A stretch of 64,000 nucleotides of DNA from Neolewinella antarctica (GTDB taxonomy: Bacteria; Bacteroidota; Bacteroidia; Chitinophagales; Saprospiraceae): the NCBI RefSeq assembly GCF_011927835.1, contig NZ_JAATJH010000011.1:1-64000 (forward strand), given 5' to 3'. The position numbers and the translations under genes are program-made. This document shows, in pieces, positions 9,093 to 17,660 of the stretch. Position 1 is the first letter of the stretch, and the number at the start of each line of letters is the position of its first letter. The notes under the pieces were generated by a model. It saw only the letters and a program-made list of their open reading frames with translations, was not told the origin of the DNA and ran no database searches.

Positions 9093-9199
9093 GCGGGACA
9101 CCCTCGTCCCGCCGTTACCTATCGGTTTAACCGGTGGGTTTGTCCGTGCGTCAGCCTTGCAGATACGTAGCACTACGCAAATTGGCGAGACTACGGACA
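9093..9199 (+). promoter_or_regulatory. Structured leader ahead of the RND gene
   Basis: A 7-bp GC hairpin (GCGGGAC/GTCCCGC, 9093-9112) lies just after the small-protein stop. A wider stem (TTGTCCGT at 9138-9145 with ACGGACAA at 9192-9199) encloses a small ACGTAG/CTACG hairpin and ends 22 nt before the czcA-like ATG. It could be an attenuator or a metal-responsive leader; only the complementarity is observed. Confidence 0.35.
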
Positions 9200-9221
9200 A
9201 GCGCATCAGCAATTCTCCTTC

Positions 9222-12200
9222 ATGTTCGATAAGATTATCGCGTATTCCGTCCGGAATAAGCTGGTGGTCGGGTTGTTCGTCCTGGCGCTCATCGCCTGGG
9301 GCGTCTTTTCCCTGCGCCAGATCCCCATCGATGCCGTGCCCGACATCACCAACAACCAGGTTCAGATTATTACCTCCTCCCCTACCCTGGCGACCCAGGA
9401 AGTGGAACAGTTCATCACTACACCCGTCGAGCTGGCCCTGCAGAACCTCCAGGACCTGGTCGAGATCCGCTCCATCTCCCGGTTCGGGCTGTCCGTCGTC
9501 ACGGTGGTGTTCGAGGAAAGCACCGATACGTACCTCGCCCGCCAACTCGTGAGCGAGCACCTCCGGGAAGCCGAAGAGAACATCCCGCCCGGGCTCGGCA
9601 CCCCGAAAATGGCCCCCATTTCTACCGGCCTGGGGGAGATCTACCAGTACGTAGTCCGCACCGAACCGGGCTACGAGGACCAGTACTCGCCCACCGAATT
9701 GCGGAGCATCCAGGACTGGATCGTCAGCCGCCAACTCTCCGGCACCGAGGGCGTGGTCGAGGTAAATACCATGGGCGGTTTCCTGAAGCAGTACGAGGTG
9801 GCCGTCGATCCCGAACTACTTAAATCCGTCGGCATCACCATCAAGGATGTCTTCACCGCGCTGGAGAACAGCAACGAAAACACGGGCGGCGCCTATATCG
9901 AAAAGAACCCCCGTACTTACTACATCCGCACCAACGGCATCGTCACCAGCCTTGCGGACATTCGCAAGATCGTCGTCGACGTCCGTGGTGGCCGACCCAT
10001 CACGGTCGAGGACGTGGCTACGGTCCAGTTCGGCCGGGCTCCCCGTTACGGTGCACTGGTGCGCAACGGCGAGGAGGCCGTCGGCGGCCGCGTCATGATG
10101 CTCAAAGGGGCCAACTCGGCCGCCGTCACCGAACGCGTCAAGGAACGGGTGGTCCAGATTCAGAAATCTCTCCCCGAGGGAGTCATCGTCGAGCCCTACC
10201 TGGTGCGCGACAAGCTTGTTTCCACCGCCATCGGCACGGTAGAAAAGAACCTGCTCGAAGGTGGCCTGATCGTCGTTTTCATCCTTATCCTACTGCTCGG
10301 AAACTGGCGGGCCGGGCTGATCGTCGCCTCCGTCATCCCCCTGGCGATGCTCTTCGCCATCAGCATGATGAACGTGCTCGGCATCTCGGCCAACCTGATG
10401 AGCCTCGGGGCCATCGACTTCGGGCTCATCGTCGACGGCGCGGTCATCATCGTCGAATCCATCGTCCACCGCCTCCAGGCTGGTTTTGCGGGGCAAAAGC
10501 TTAGTCAGGAACGGATGGATGCAGAAGTGACCGACAGTTCCATCAAGATTCGCAGCTCGGCCGCCTTCGGTGAAATCATTATCCTGATGGTCTACATCCC
10601 CATTCTCGCCCTCGTCGGCATCGAAGGGAAGATGTTTGCCCCCATGGCCAAGACCGTCATGCTGGCCATCGCCGGCGCGCTGATCCTGTCGTTGACCTAC
10701 GTGCCGGCCATGTCCGCGCTTTTTCTGAATAAAAACATCACCAATAAGCGTACCGTCGCGGACCGGATTATCGACTTTTTTCAACGCTTGTACACGCCGG
10801 TACTGCGGGCGGCGCTGCGCTTCAAGGTAGTGTTCGTCGTTGCCACCACTGCTCTTTTCGCCGTCGCGCTCTTTGTTTTTTCCCGGATGGGCGGTGAGTT
10901 CATCCCCACCCTCGAAGAAGGGGACCTGGCCATGCAGCAGATCCTGCCGCCGGGCACCTCGCTCAGTCAAAGCATCGAGATGACCGAGTTGGTGCAGCGC
11001 AAGCTGATGGGTGACTTTCCCGAGATCGAAGGCATCGTTACCGCCATTGGTTCGGCCGAAATTCCGACCGACCCCATGCCGGTAGAAATCGGTGACTACA
11101 CCATTGTCATGAAACCCAAAGAAGAATGGACGTCGGCCGGCAGCCGCCAGGAAATGTTCGGGGCCTTTGAGGAATCCCTGCGGGTTTTCCCCGGTCTCGG
11201 GCTCGAATTTTCCCAGCCCATTCAGTTGCGGTTCAACGAGCTTATGACGGGCACCAAGGCGGACATCGCCATCAAACTTTACGGCGAGGACCTGGACCTG
11301 GCCTTCTCCAAGGCAAAGGAAGCGGAACGCATCATCAGCGGTTTAGACGGCGTCGGCACGGTGACCGTAGAGCAGACCGTCGGGATGCCCCAAATCGTCG
11401 TAGATTTCGACTATCCGAAAATGGCGCAGTACGGCCTCCGGACCCGCGACGTAAACCGCGTGATCGGCACGGCCTTTGCGGGGGCCTCCGCCGGCACCGT
11501 TTACGAAGGCGAACGCCGGTTCGACCTCACCGTCCGGTTGCGGGAAGGCAACCGGGCGGGGATCGCCGACGTGCAAAACCTGTTCATTCCGTTGGAAAAC
11601 GGTAGCCAGGTGCCCCTGCGCGAGATCGCGAGCATCCAACTCGTCGACGCTCCCATGCAGATCAGCCGGGAGAATACCAACCGGCGAATTGTCATCGGCG
11701 TCAACGTTGGCGACACGGACGTAGAAACGCTGGTCACCGACATCCGCGCCGCGCTCGACGGGGGCATGGAGCTGCCCGCCGGCTACTACTTCACTTACGG
11801 CGGCCAGTTCGAAAACCTTAAAGCCGCGACCGACCGCCTGGTTATTGTCGTGCCGGCGGCCCTGGCCATGATCTTCATCCTGCTGTTCTTCACCTTCGGC
11901 AGCTTCGGCCAGGCCGCGCTCATTTTCGTGGCCATCCCGCTGTCCGCCATCGGCGGCATTCTGGCGTTGGAGCTGCGCGGCATGCCCTTCAGTATTTCCG
12001 CCGGCATCGGCTTCATCGCGCTGTTCGGGGTGGCCGTGCTGAACGGCATCGTCCTGATCGGTTACTTCAATCAGCTCAAGGAAGAGGGCTGGGACGACGT
12101 GCGCGCCCGCATCATCGAGGGCACGAAAGTCCGCCTGCGGCCCGTCATCATGACGGCCTCGGTCGCCTCCCTCGGTTTCCTTCCCATGGCCCTGTCTAAC

Positions 12201-13553
12201 TCCGGCGGTGCGGAAGTGCAACGCCCCCTGGCGACCGTCGTGATCGGTGGTTTGCTCACCGCCACCTTCCTCACGCTAATCATCCTTCCCGTTCTCTACA
12301 GTTGGATGGAAAGTTGGAAAAAGCGGCGCGGAGGCGTGGGTAAGGCCGTCGTGCTGGTCCCGCTGCTCCTGTTTTCCTTCGGGGCGCGGTCGCAGGTGCC
12401 GGGTGATTTGGAAGAGCAAGGTATCCCTACGCCAATGACCCTTACGGAAGCCCTCGCCGTGGCGAATGCCCGCAACCCGACCGTTACCGCCGCCAACCGA
12501 CTGACCGAGCAGAGCCGCAGCCTGCAAAACCTGCCCTACTCCCCCGGCAACACCGACATCAGCTACCGGGGTGACGGCCTTTTTCGGGAAAACGAACAGC
12601 GGGTCAACCAATTCTCCGTCGTACAGCAGTTCGCGCACCCGGCCGCCACCCGGGCGAATAATACCGCCCAGAAGGCCATCGTGCTGGCTAACGAAGTCAG
12701 GGGCCGACTCACCGCGGCAGAACTCACGTTGGAAGTCAGTAATCGCTACTACGAACTCCAACAGCGGGAAGCATTGTTGCGGCTCTACGAAGGATTGGTC
12801 GCAACCTACGCCGAGTATTACCGCACCGCACTGATCCGCGTGGAAGCGGGCGAAGCGAACCGGCTCGAAGTCCTCAACCTGAGTTCCCGCCTACGGGAAC
12901 AGGAGTTACTGGCCGAACGGGCGCGGATCGCCGTCGGGTCGTTACGCCAACGGATCGGGGTTTTGATCGGGGTCGACGGTGGCGTTACCGTCGCCGATAC
13001 GCTCAGCCAGGTTGCTTCTCCCTTTACGACCGATACGTCGGCAAGTACGCTGGCCGTCCGACTTGCCGGGCAGGACATTGCCGTTGCCCGCGCCGGCATC
13101 GAACGGGCGCGCGCCGACCTCAAGCCCGGCTTTCGTCTTGGCTATGCGGCCCAACGGTATTTCGCGGGTGGTTACCTCAGCGGCATCGAGGCCGGGGTGA
13201 CGCTGCCGCTTTTCAACAAAGTGACCAAGCGGCGCGTCGAAGCCCAGCGTCTGGGCGTGGCCGTTGCGGAATCCCAGCTGGAAGCCACCCGCCTGCGCCG
13301 TCGCAACCAGCAGCTGGCGGCCCTGAACGATCTCCGCGAGACCGAAGCTTCCCTGGCTTTTTACCGGGAGCAATTAAGTACGATCAACCCCGAGATCGTC
13401 CGAATTTCCCGGCTCAACTACCGGGCCGGCGAGATCAGTTACCTCGAACTGCTTAATGCCCTCGACCTCCTGGCCGACAACGGTGTCGGCTACCTCGATA
13501 GCTTACTGCTTTATAACCAGGGTGTTGCTCGGGTTCTGTTTCTTAATAAATAA
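9222..13553 (+). CDS. CzcA-type heavy-metal RND pump fused to a TolC-like outer-membrane channel
   Basis: Inner-membrane proton/metal antiporter exporting divalent cations from the periplasm, with its outer-membrane channel on the same chain. Residues 1 to about 1045 are a complete heavy-metal RND protein: TM1 near 12-30, PIDAVPDITNNQVQI after it, and the TM4 proton-relay motif DFGLIVDGAV (399-408), which is the CzcA-type (Zn/Co/Cd) rather than CusA-type signature. After WMESWKKRRGG a new hydrophobic stretch resembling a signal peptide (about 1035-1055) leads into an outer-membrane-factor domain (about 1070-1443). RND-OMF fusions of this length are known in Bacteroidota, so the fusion is not an assembly error. 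A degenerate copy of the interspersed repeat sits exactly at the junction (12381-12404). Second gene of the efflux operon; the adaptor gene follows. Confidence 0.92.
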   Translation: MFDKIIAYSVRNKLVVGLFVLALIAWGVFSLRQIPIDAVPDITNNQVQIITSSPTLATQEVEQFITTPVELALQNLQDLVEIRSISRFGLSVVTVVFEESTDTYLARQLVSEHLREAEENIPPGLGTPKMAPISTGLGEIYQYVVRTEPGYEDQYSPTELRSIQDWIVSRQLSGTEGVVEVNTMGGFLKQYEVAVDPELLKSVGITIKDVFTALENSNENTGGAYIEKNPRTYYIRTNGIVTSLADIRKIVVDVRGGRPITVEDVATVQFGRAPRYGALVRNGEEAVGGRVMMLKGANSAAVTERVKERVVQIQKSLPEGVIVEPYLVRDKLVSTAIGTVEKNLLEGGLIVVFILILLLGNWRAGLIVASVIPLAMLFAISMMNVLGISANLMSLGAIDFGLIVDGAVIIVESIVHRLQAGFAGQKLSQERMDAEVTDSSIKIRSSAAFGEIIILMVYIPILALVGIEGKMFAPMAKTVMLAIAGALILSLTYVPAMSALFLNKNITNKRTVADRIIDFFQRLYTPVLRAALRFKVVFVVATTALFAVALFVFSRMGGEFIPTLEEGDLAMQQILPPGTSLSQSIEMTELVQRKLMGDFPEIEGIVTAIGSAEIPTDPMPVEIGDYTIVMKPKEEWTSAGSRQEMFGAFEESLRVFPGLGLEFSQPIQLRFNELMTGTKADIAIKLYGEDLDLAFSKAKEAERIISGLDGVGTVTVEQTVGMPQIVVDFDYPKMAQYGLRTRDVNRVIGTAFAGASAGTVYEGERRFDLTVRLREGNRAGIADVQNLFIPLENGSQVPLREIASIQLVDAPMQISRENTNRRIVIGVNVGDTDVETLVTDIRAALDGGMELPAGYYFTYGGQFENLKAATDRLVIVVPAALAMIFILLFFTFGSFGQAALIFVAIPLSAIGGILALELRGMPFSISAGIGFIALFGVAVLNGIVLIGYFNQLKEEGWDDVRARIIEGTKVRLRPVIMTASVASLGFLPMALSNSGGAEVQRPLATVVIGGLLTATFLTLIILPVLYSWMESWKKRRGGVGKAVVLVPLLLFSFGARSQVPGDLEEQGIPTPMTLTEALAVANARNPTVTAANRLTEQSRSLQNLPYSPGNTDISYRGDGLFRENEQRVNQFSVVQQFAHPAATRANNTAQKAIVLANEVRGRLTAAELTLEVSNRYYELQQREALLRLYEGLVATYAEYYRTALIRVEAGEANRLEVLNLSSRLREQELLAERARIAVGSLRQRIGVLIGVDGGVTVADTLSQVASPFTTDTSASTLAVRLAGQDIAVARAGIERARADLKPGFRLGYAAQRYFAGGYLSGIEAGVTLPLFNKVTKRRVEAQRLGVAVAESQLEATRLRRRNQQLAALNDLRETEASLAFYREQLSTINPEIVRISRLNYRAGEISYLELLNALDLLADNGVGYLDSLLLYNQGVARVLFLNK
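12381..12404 (-). repeat. Composite repeat (degenerate) at the RND-OMF fusion junction
   Basis: GGCGCGGTCGCAGGTGCCGGG is the reverse complement of the GCGACCGCGC-core repeat with one change. It is read in frame as GARSQVPG, immediately after the second signal-like hydrophobic stretch. Confidence 0.6.
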
Positions 13554-13705
13554 TGAAACTAGGGATAATGAAAACGTGGGCTGCACCCTACGCTACGGTA
13601 TACGCCCCTCCGGGAATAAATAAAATAATAAAATGAATTATATAAAACGTATAGGTGCTTGGACGAATTTATCGCTACTTCCTTCTTGCTCCATCGGCTA
13701 TGCTG

Positions 13706-13743
13706 TCTCCCCTCTGCCTTTGGAGAGGGGCCGGGGGAGAGGG
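13706..13743. repeat. GC-rich CCTCTCCCC hairpin repeat (family 2)
   Basis: CCCCTCTGCCTTTGGAGAGGGG hairpin followed by CCGGGGGAGAGGG. Related copies are at 34665-34701, 34808-34847 and 53157-53193. It lies between the RND stop and the adaptor ATG at 13762. Similar repeats are widespread in bacterial genomes. Confidence 0.8.
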
Positions 13744-13761
13744 ATACGAGATATTCGTTTA

Positions 13762-15003
13762 ATGGTATCGAAGTACTTAGGTGGGGGTCTTTCCGCACTG
13801 CTCCTCCTGTTCCTTCTTTGCACCTGCGACCGCGCCCAAGAAGCAGGAGATGACCAAGAAATTGGGACAGTAGTTAATAATAACAACACGGTCCAGGACG
13901 ACCACGCCGACGAAGACCACGACGATCACGGCGGGGAGGAAGGGATTCACCTCACTACCCTACAGTTGGAAACCATGGACATTGGTTTCGGTGATTTCGT
14001 TAATCTGAAGATCAACGACTTTGTCTCCGCCACCGGCACCCTGGACCTGCCGCCCAATGGCTACGCCGACGTCAGTGCCCGCGCGCGGGGCTTCGTCCGT
14101 AACGCCCGCAATTACGTCGAAGGCAATTACGTGAAAAAAGGGGCCGTGCTCGGCTACCTCGAAAATCCCGATTTTATCGACCACCAGCAACATTACCTGG
14201 AAGTAATTGCGGAATTAACCTTCTTACGGCAAGAATTGGAACGCCAGGAGGTGTTACTGGCCGCCGAAGCCGGTATTTTAAAGAATGTCCAACGGCTCCG
14301 GTCCGAGGTCGCGGCGAAAACGGCTCAGCTGGCTGGCATTAAGCAGCGGCTGGAATATCTGGGCATTAGAACCGCCGGCCTTTTGCCCGATAACATCACT
14401 AATCGCATCACGCTTTTCGCTCCGCGCGCCGGCTACATTACCAGCATTGCCATGCACGAGGGGATGTACGTCGAACCCAACATTAAATTAATGGAATTAA
14501 TTGACGAAAGTCATTTTCACCTCGAGCTCGACGTGTTTGAGCGGGACGTTGCCAAGATCAGCAAAGGCCAACGGTTGACTTACACCATTCCCTCCCTCGG
14601 CCCCGAACGGTACGAAGCTACCGTACACGTGATCGGCAAAGAATTTAACGAAACCAATAAGACCGTGCGCATCCACGCGCACCCGACCGGCCGGCAACCG
14701 CCGTTCGTGCGGGGCCGCTTCGTCGAAGCGCGCATCTTTCTTACCGACCAAACCGTGCGGGCCCTTCCCGAAGCCGCCGTGCTGCGCGACGGTGAATCCG
14801 CCTACATTTTCGTGGCCCCGGCCGAAAACGATGGAGACGAGGTGGCATTCGAACGCCTCCGCGTCAACCCCGGCATCACGGACGGGGGCTACACCGCCGT
14901 TCGCCTGATCGACCCACTACCGGAAACCATGCGCATCGTTACCCGGGGCGCGTACTTCGTCTACGCCCAGAGCCAGGCCGGAGAGCTCGAACACGAACAC
15001 TAA
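13762..15003 (+). CDS. Lipoprotein periplasmic adaptor of the heavy-metal RND system (CusB/CzcB-like)
   Basis: Membrane-fusion protein linking the RND pump to the TolC-like channel. I start it at the ATG at 13762: this gives a clean lipoprotein signal (hydrophobic LSALLLLFLLC with Cys 19-21 region), whereas the upstream in-frame extension from 13633 crosses a repeat. A His/Asp-rich metal-binding stretch (DDHADEDHDDHGGEEG, about residues 50-65) follows. Then come the biotinyl-lipoyl half-motifs (GYADVSARARGFVRN; FAPRAGYITSIAMHEGMYV) flanking a coiled-coil hairpin (about 140-195), and a beta-barrel domain. It ends in ELEHEH, another small metal-binding tail. Third gene of the operon; 23 nt separate it from the P-type ATPase. 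A repeat-like sequence (13818-13837) codes for the lipobox region. Confidence 0.9.
   Translation: MVSKYLGGGLSALLLLFLLCTCDRAQEAGDDQEIGTVVNNNNTVQDDHADEDHDDHGGEEGIHLTTLQLETMDIGFGDFVNLKINDFVSATGTLDLPPNGYADVSARARGFVRNARNYVEGNYVKKGAVLGYLENPDFIDHQQHYLEVIAELTFLRQELERQEVLLAAEAGILKNVQRLRSEVAAKTAQLAGIKQRLEYLGIRTAGLLPDNITNRITLFAPRAGYITSIAMHEGMYVEPNIKLMELIDESHFHLELDVFERDVAKISKGQRLTYTIPSLGPERYEATVHVIGKEFNETNKTVRIHAHPTGRQPPFVRGRFVEARIFLTDQTVRALPEAAVLRDGESAYIFVAPAENDGDEVAFERLRVNPGITDGGYTAVRLIDPLPETMRIVTRGAYFVYAQSQAGELEHEH
13818..13837 (+). repeat. Composite repeat-like match in the adaptor signal peptide
   Basis: TTGCACCTGCGACCGCGCCC differs from the consensus at one position and encodes CTCDRA at the lipobox. 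Given the match length, chance is possible. Confidence 0.45.
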
Positions 15004-15026
15004 AATTACCCGACAAAAATAATATC

Positions 15027-17498
15027 ATGCGTAAAATACAACTGGACCTCCCCGTCCTCCTCCCCCAAATACCCGACGAACGCGATCAGTGCGTCACTCG
15101 CCTCCTAACCGCGCTCAATGCCGAGGGCGGCATTGAAAAAGCCCACCTTAAAGAAGGCCCTACGCCGGAAGTTTGCATACACTACGATTCCGAGCAATTG
15201 TCCCTGAAAAAAGTAAAAGCCATCGCCCGACGTACCGGGGCGGAAATTACCGGCCGCTACCGACATTTATTAGTTGACGTGACGGGTATTCGCCACCAGC
15301 GGCACGCCCGCCAACTCGGCGACCAAATTGGTAAAGCACCCGGCGTGCTGGAAGCCGTCGTATCCGGTGCCGGGGTTGCCCGGATCGAATACGACAGCAC
15401 CCTGACGGACGAAAGTGCCGTGCGGACGGCAATTACTAAGACCGACCTCCGGGTGACCGGAAAAGTAACCGAGGACAATCACGCCGGCCACGACCACGGG
15501 CCCGGGGAGCACGGTAAGGAAAAACATGGGGCCGGCGACGGGCATAACCACGACCACGGCGGCATCTTCGGTGAGAATACGGAACTGTACTTCGCCATCG
15601 GTAGCGGTGTTTTCTGGCTGACGGGGCTCGTGCTCAGTTTCCTGGCCGGAGTTGCGGAGGTCATCCCTACGGTACTGTTCGTCATTGCTATTTTGCTCGG
15701 GGGATACTTCATTCTCATCGAGGCGATTCAGACCATCCGCCAGGGGAAGTTCGAGATCGACTTTTTGATGCTCGTTGCCGCCGCCGGAGCCTGCGCCCTC
15801 GGCGAATTCCAAGAAGCCGCGTTGCTGCTGTTTCTGTTCAGCATCGGCCACGCCCTGGAAAACTACGCGATGGGCCGCGCCCGCAAATCCATTGCCGCCC
15901 TCTCCGATCTCGCGCCGCCCACCGCCCTGGTCAAACGCGACGGAACGACCACTGAGGTCGGTGTGGAGGAATTAAAAATTGGCGACGTGATCGTCGTCCG
16001 GCCCAACTCGAAGATTGCCGCCGACGGTGCCGTCGTCAGCGGAACCTCCGCCGTCGACCAGGCACCGATTACCGGCGAGAGTGTCCCCGTTGACAAAAGC
16101 CCCCTACCCGACCCCTCCGCTACCCCGGAACTCGGTACGCTGGCCCCCGAACACCGCGCTTTTGCCGGCACCATCAACGGCAGTTCGCCGCTCGAGATCC
16201 GGGTGCTCAAGCTCGCTGGCGACAGCACCCTTTCCCGCCTCGTCACGCTGGTGAAGGAAGCCGAAACGCAGCAATCCCCCACCCAGCAGCTGACGGATAA
16301 GTTCGAGCGCTATTTCGTCCCCGCCGTAATTGCTTTGGTGGTCCTGTTGCTCTTTGCGTTCCTGGTGATCGACGAGCCGTTCTCCAAAAGCTTTTACCGG
16401 GCGATGGCCGTGCTGGTGGCGGCCTCCCCCTGTGCGTTAGCCATCTCTACACCTTCTGCCGTGCTAGCCGGAGTCGCCCGCGCCGCCCGGCAGGGGGTGC
16501 TCATCAAAGGCGGGCGACCGCTCGAAGACCTCGGCGGCATTAACGCCCTGGCGTTCGATAAAACCGGTACCCTGACGGAAGGCAAACCCCGGCTTACGGA
16601 AGTCATCCCGTCCGCGGGAGTGACCGAGACGGAGTTGTTAACCGTAGCCATTGCCGTTGAGGAATTGAGCGATCACCCACTGGCCGCGGCCATCGTCAAG
16701 GGGGGTAAAGAAAGGCTCGGAGGAACGGTCGATATTATTTCGGCGGAAAACCTCGAAGCCCTCACCGCCCGGGGCGTCAAGGCAACGGTCGCTGGTAAAA
16801 CGGTCCACATCGGTAACCGCCGCTTGTTCCGCGAGTTGACCGAGGCCGACATCCCCGCCGAGATCGACCAGCGGATGGCTAAGTTGGAAGACACCGGTAA
16901 CACCGCCATGATCGTGCACCAGGACGACCGCTACCTCGGTGTCATCTCCGTGATGGACGTTGCCCGCCCCGAAGCAAAAGCAACCCTCGCCGCGCTTAAA
17001 AAACTCGGCATCGAGAAGATGGTTATGCTCACCGGCGACCACCAGAAAGTAGCCGACGCCGTGGCCGCTGACATCGGTATCACCAACCCACTCGGCGGTT
17101 TGTTGCCCGAAGACAAAGTCGCGGCCATCGAACGGCTCCGCGCGGAAGAAGGCATGGTGGCCATGATCGGCGACGGGGTGAACGACGCCCCCGCCATGGC
17201 TAAATCCACGGTCGGCATCGCCATGGGCGCGGCCGGCTCCGACGTCGCCCTCGAAACGGCGGACGTGGCCCTGATGGCGGACCGGCTGGATAACCTTCCC
17301 TTCGCGATCGGGCTGAGCCGGAAGGCCAAGTCGATCATCAAGCAGAACTTGATCATGAGTTTGGGTATGGTGGCGATTTTGATTCCGCTTACGCTGCTGG
17401 GTATTGCGGAGATCGGCCCTGCGGTGATCGCGCACGAGGGCTCTACGCTGGTGGTGGTTGGTAATGCGCTGCGGTTGCTTGGGTATAAAGCGCCTTAG
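15027..17498 (+). CDS. P1B-4-type heavy-metal-translocating P-type ATPase
   Basis: ATP-driven exporter moving divalent metal out of the cytoplasm (the P1B-4 subgroup handles Co2+, Zn2+, Fe2+ and similar). TM6 carries SPC (residues 467-469) in place of CPC, and TM8 carries HEGST (803-807); this pair is the P1B-4 signature. The phosphorylation motif DKTGTLT starts at D511, and GDGVNDAPA lies near residue 713. The N-terminus has two ferredoxin-like metal-binding-domain folds (about 1-75 and 80-150) without CxxC, followed by a histidine-rich linker with HDHG and HNHDHGG (about 155-178). Last gene of the efflux operon: it would deliver metal to the periplasm for the RND pump to expel. No regulator gene is adjacent. 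Confidence 0.92.
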   Translation: MRKIQLDLPVLLPQIPDERDQCVTRLLTALNAEGGIEKAHLKEGPTPEVCIHYDSEQLSLKKVKAIARRTGAEITGRYRHLLVDVTGIRHQRHARQLGDQIGKAPGVLEAVVSGAGVARIEYDSTLTDESAVRTAITKTDLRVTGKVTEDNHAGHDHGPGEHGKEKHGAGDGHNHDHGGIFGENTELYFAIGSGVFWLTGLVLSFLAGVAEVIPTVLFVIAILLGGYFILIEAIQTIRQGKFEIDFLMLVAAAGACALGEFQEAALLLFLFSIGHALENYAMGRARKSIAALSDLAPPTALVKRDGTTTEVGVEELKIGDVIVVRPNSKIAADGAVVSGTSAVDQAPITGESVPVDKSPLPDPSATPELGTLAPEHRAFAGTINGSSPLEIRVLKLAGDSTLSRLVTLVKEAETQQSPTQQLTDKFERYFVPAVIALVVLLLFAFLVIDEPFSKSFYRAMAVLVAASPCALAISTPSAVLAGVARAARQGVLIKGGRPLEDLGGINALAFDKTGTLTEGKPRLTEVIPSAGVTETELLTVAIAVEELSDHPLAAAIVKGGKERLGGTVDIISAENLEALTARGVKATVAGKTVHIGNRRLFRELTEADIPAEIDQRMAKLEDTGNTAMIVHQDDRYLGVISVMDVARPEAKATLAALKKLGIEKMVMLTGDHQKVADAVAADIGITNPLGGLLPEDKVAAIERLRAEEGMVAMIGDGVNDAPAMAKSTVGIAMGAAGSDVALETADVALMADRLDNLPFAIGLSRKAKSIIKQNLIMSLGMVAILIPLTLLGIAEIGPAVIAHEGSTLVVVGNALRLLGYKAP

Positions 17499-17520
17499 TA
17501 CCGCCTTTCTTTTCCTTGAC

Positions 17521-17593
17521 GGGTAATGTCGAGTGTTCGAATAATTGACTAGCCGCGCTGCTTACCTTATCCATCCGAACACTCGGCTGCCCG
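17521..17593. terminator. Long stem-loop between convergent genes
   Basis: GTCGAGTGTTCGA (17529-17541) pairs with TCCGAACACTCGGC (17574-17587), and flanking GGG/CCC bases extend the stem. It sits between the converging ATPase and dctM genes and could terminate both. No clear U-tract follows, so the function is inferred. Confidence 0.45.
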
Positions 17594-17601
17594 TATTTCC
17601 C

Positions 17602-17660
17602 CTGCACCCGCGACGCATAGCTAATCCCGCACTTAGTCGAGGCGACCGCGCAAAAAAATC
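17602..17660 (+). repeat. Composite repeat interrupted by a second core
   Basis: The shoulder CCTGCACCCGC and the core-plus-tail GACCGCGCAAAAAAA are separated by about 32 nt containing CCCGCACTTAGTCGAGG, a degraded version of the alternative TCCCGACTTAGTCGGGA core. It reads like one repeat type inserted into the other. Confidence 0.6.

Noticed and set aside
11343-12221. 292-codon open frame on the minus strand, His/Asp/Gly-rich
   Set aside because: Antisense to the RND pump; composition is that of a reverse-strand shadow.
13633-13761. N-terminal extension of the metal-efflux adaptor
   Set aside because: It is encoded by a family 2 repeat and precedes a complete lipoprotein signal; the ATG at 13762 is preferred.
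14676-14698. CGCGCACCCGACCGGCCGGC as another composite repeat
   Set aside because: Partial shoulder only, inside a conserved adaptor region; likely chance.
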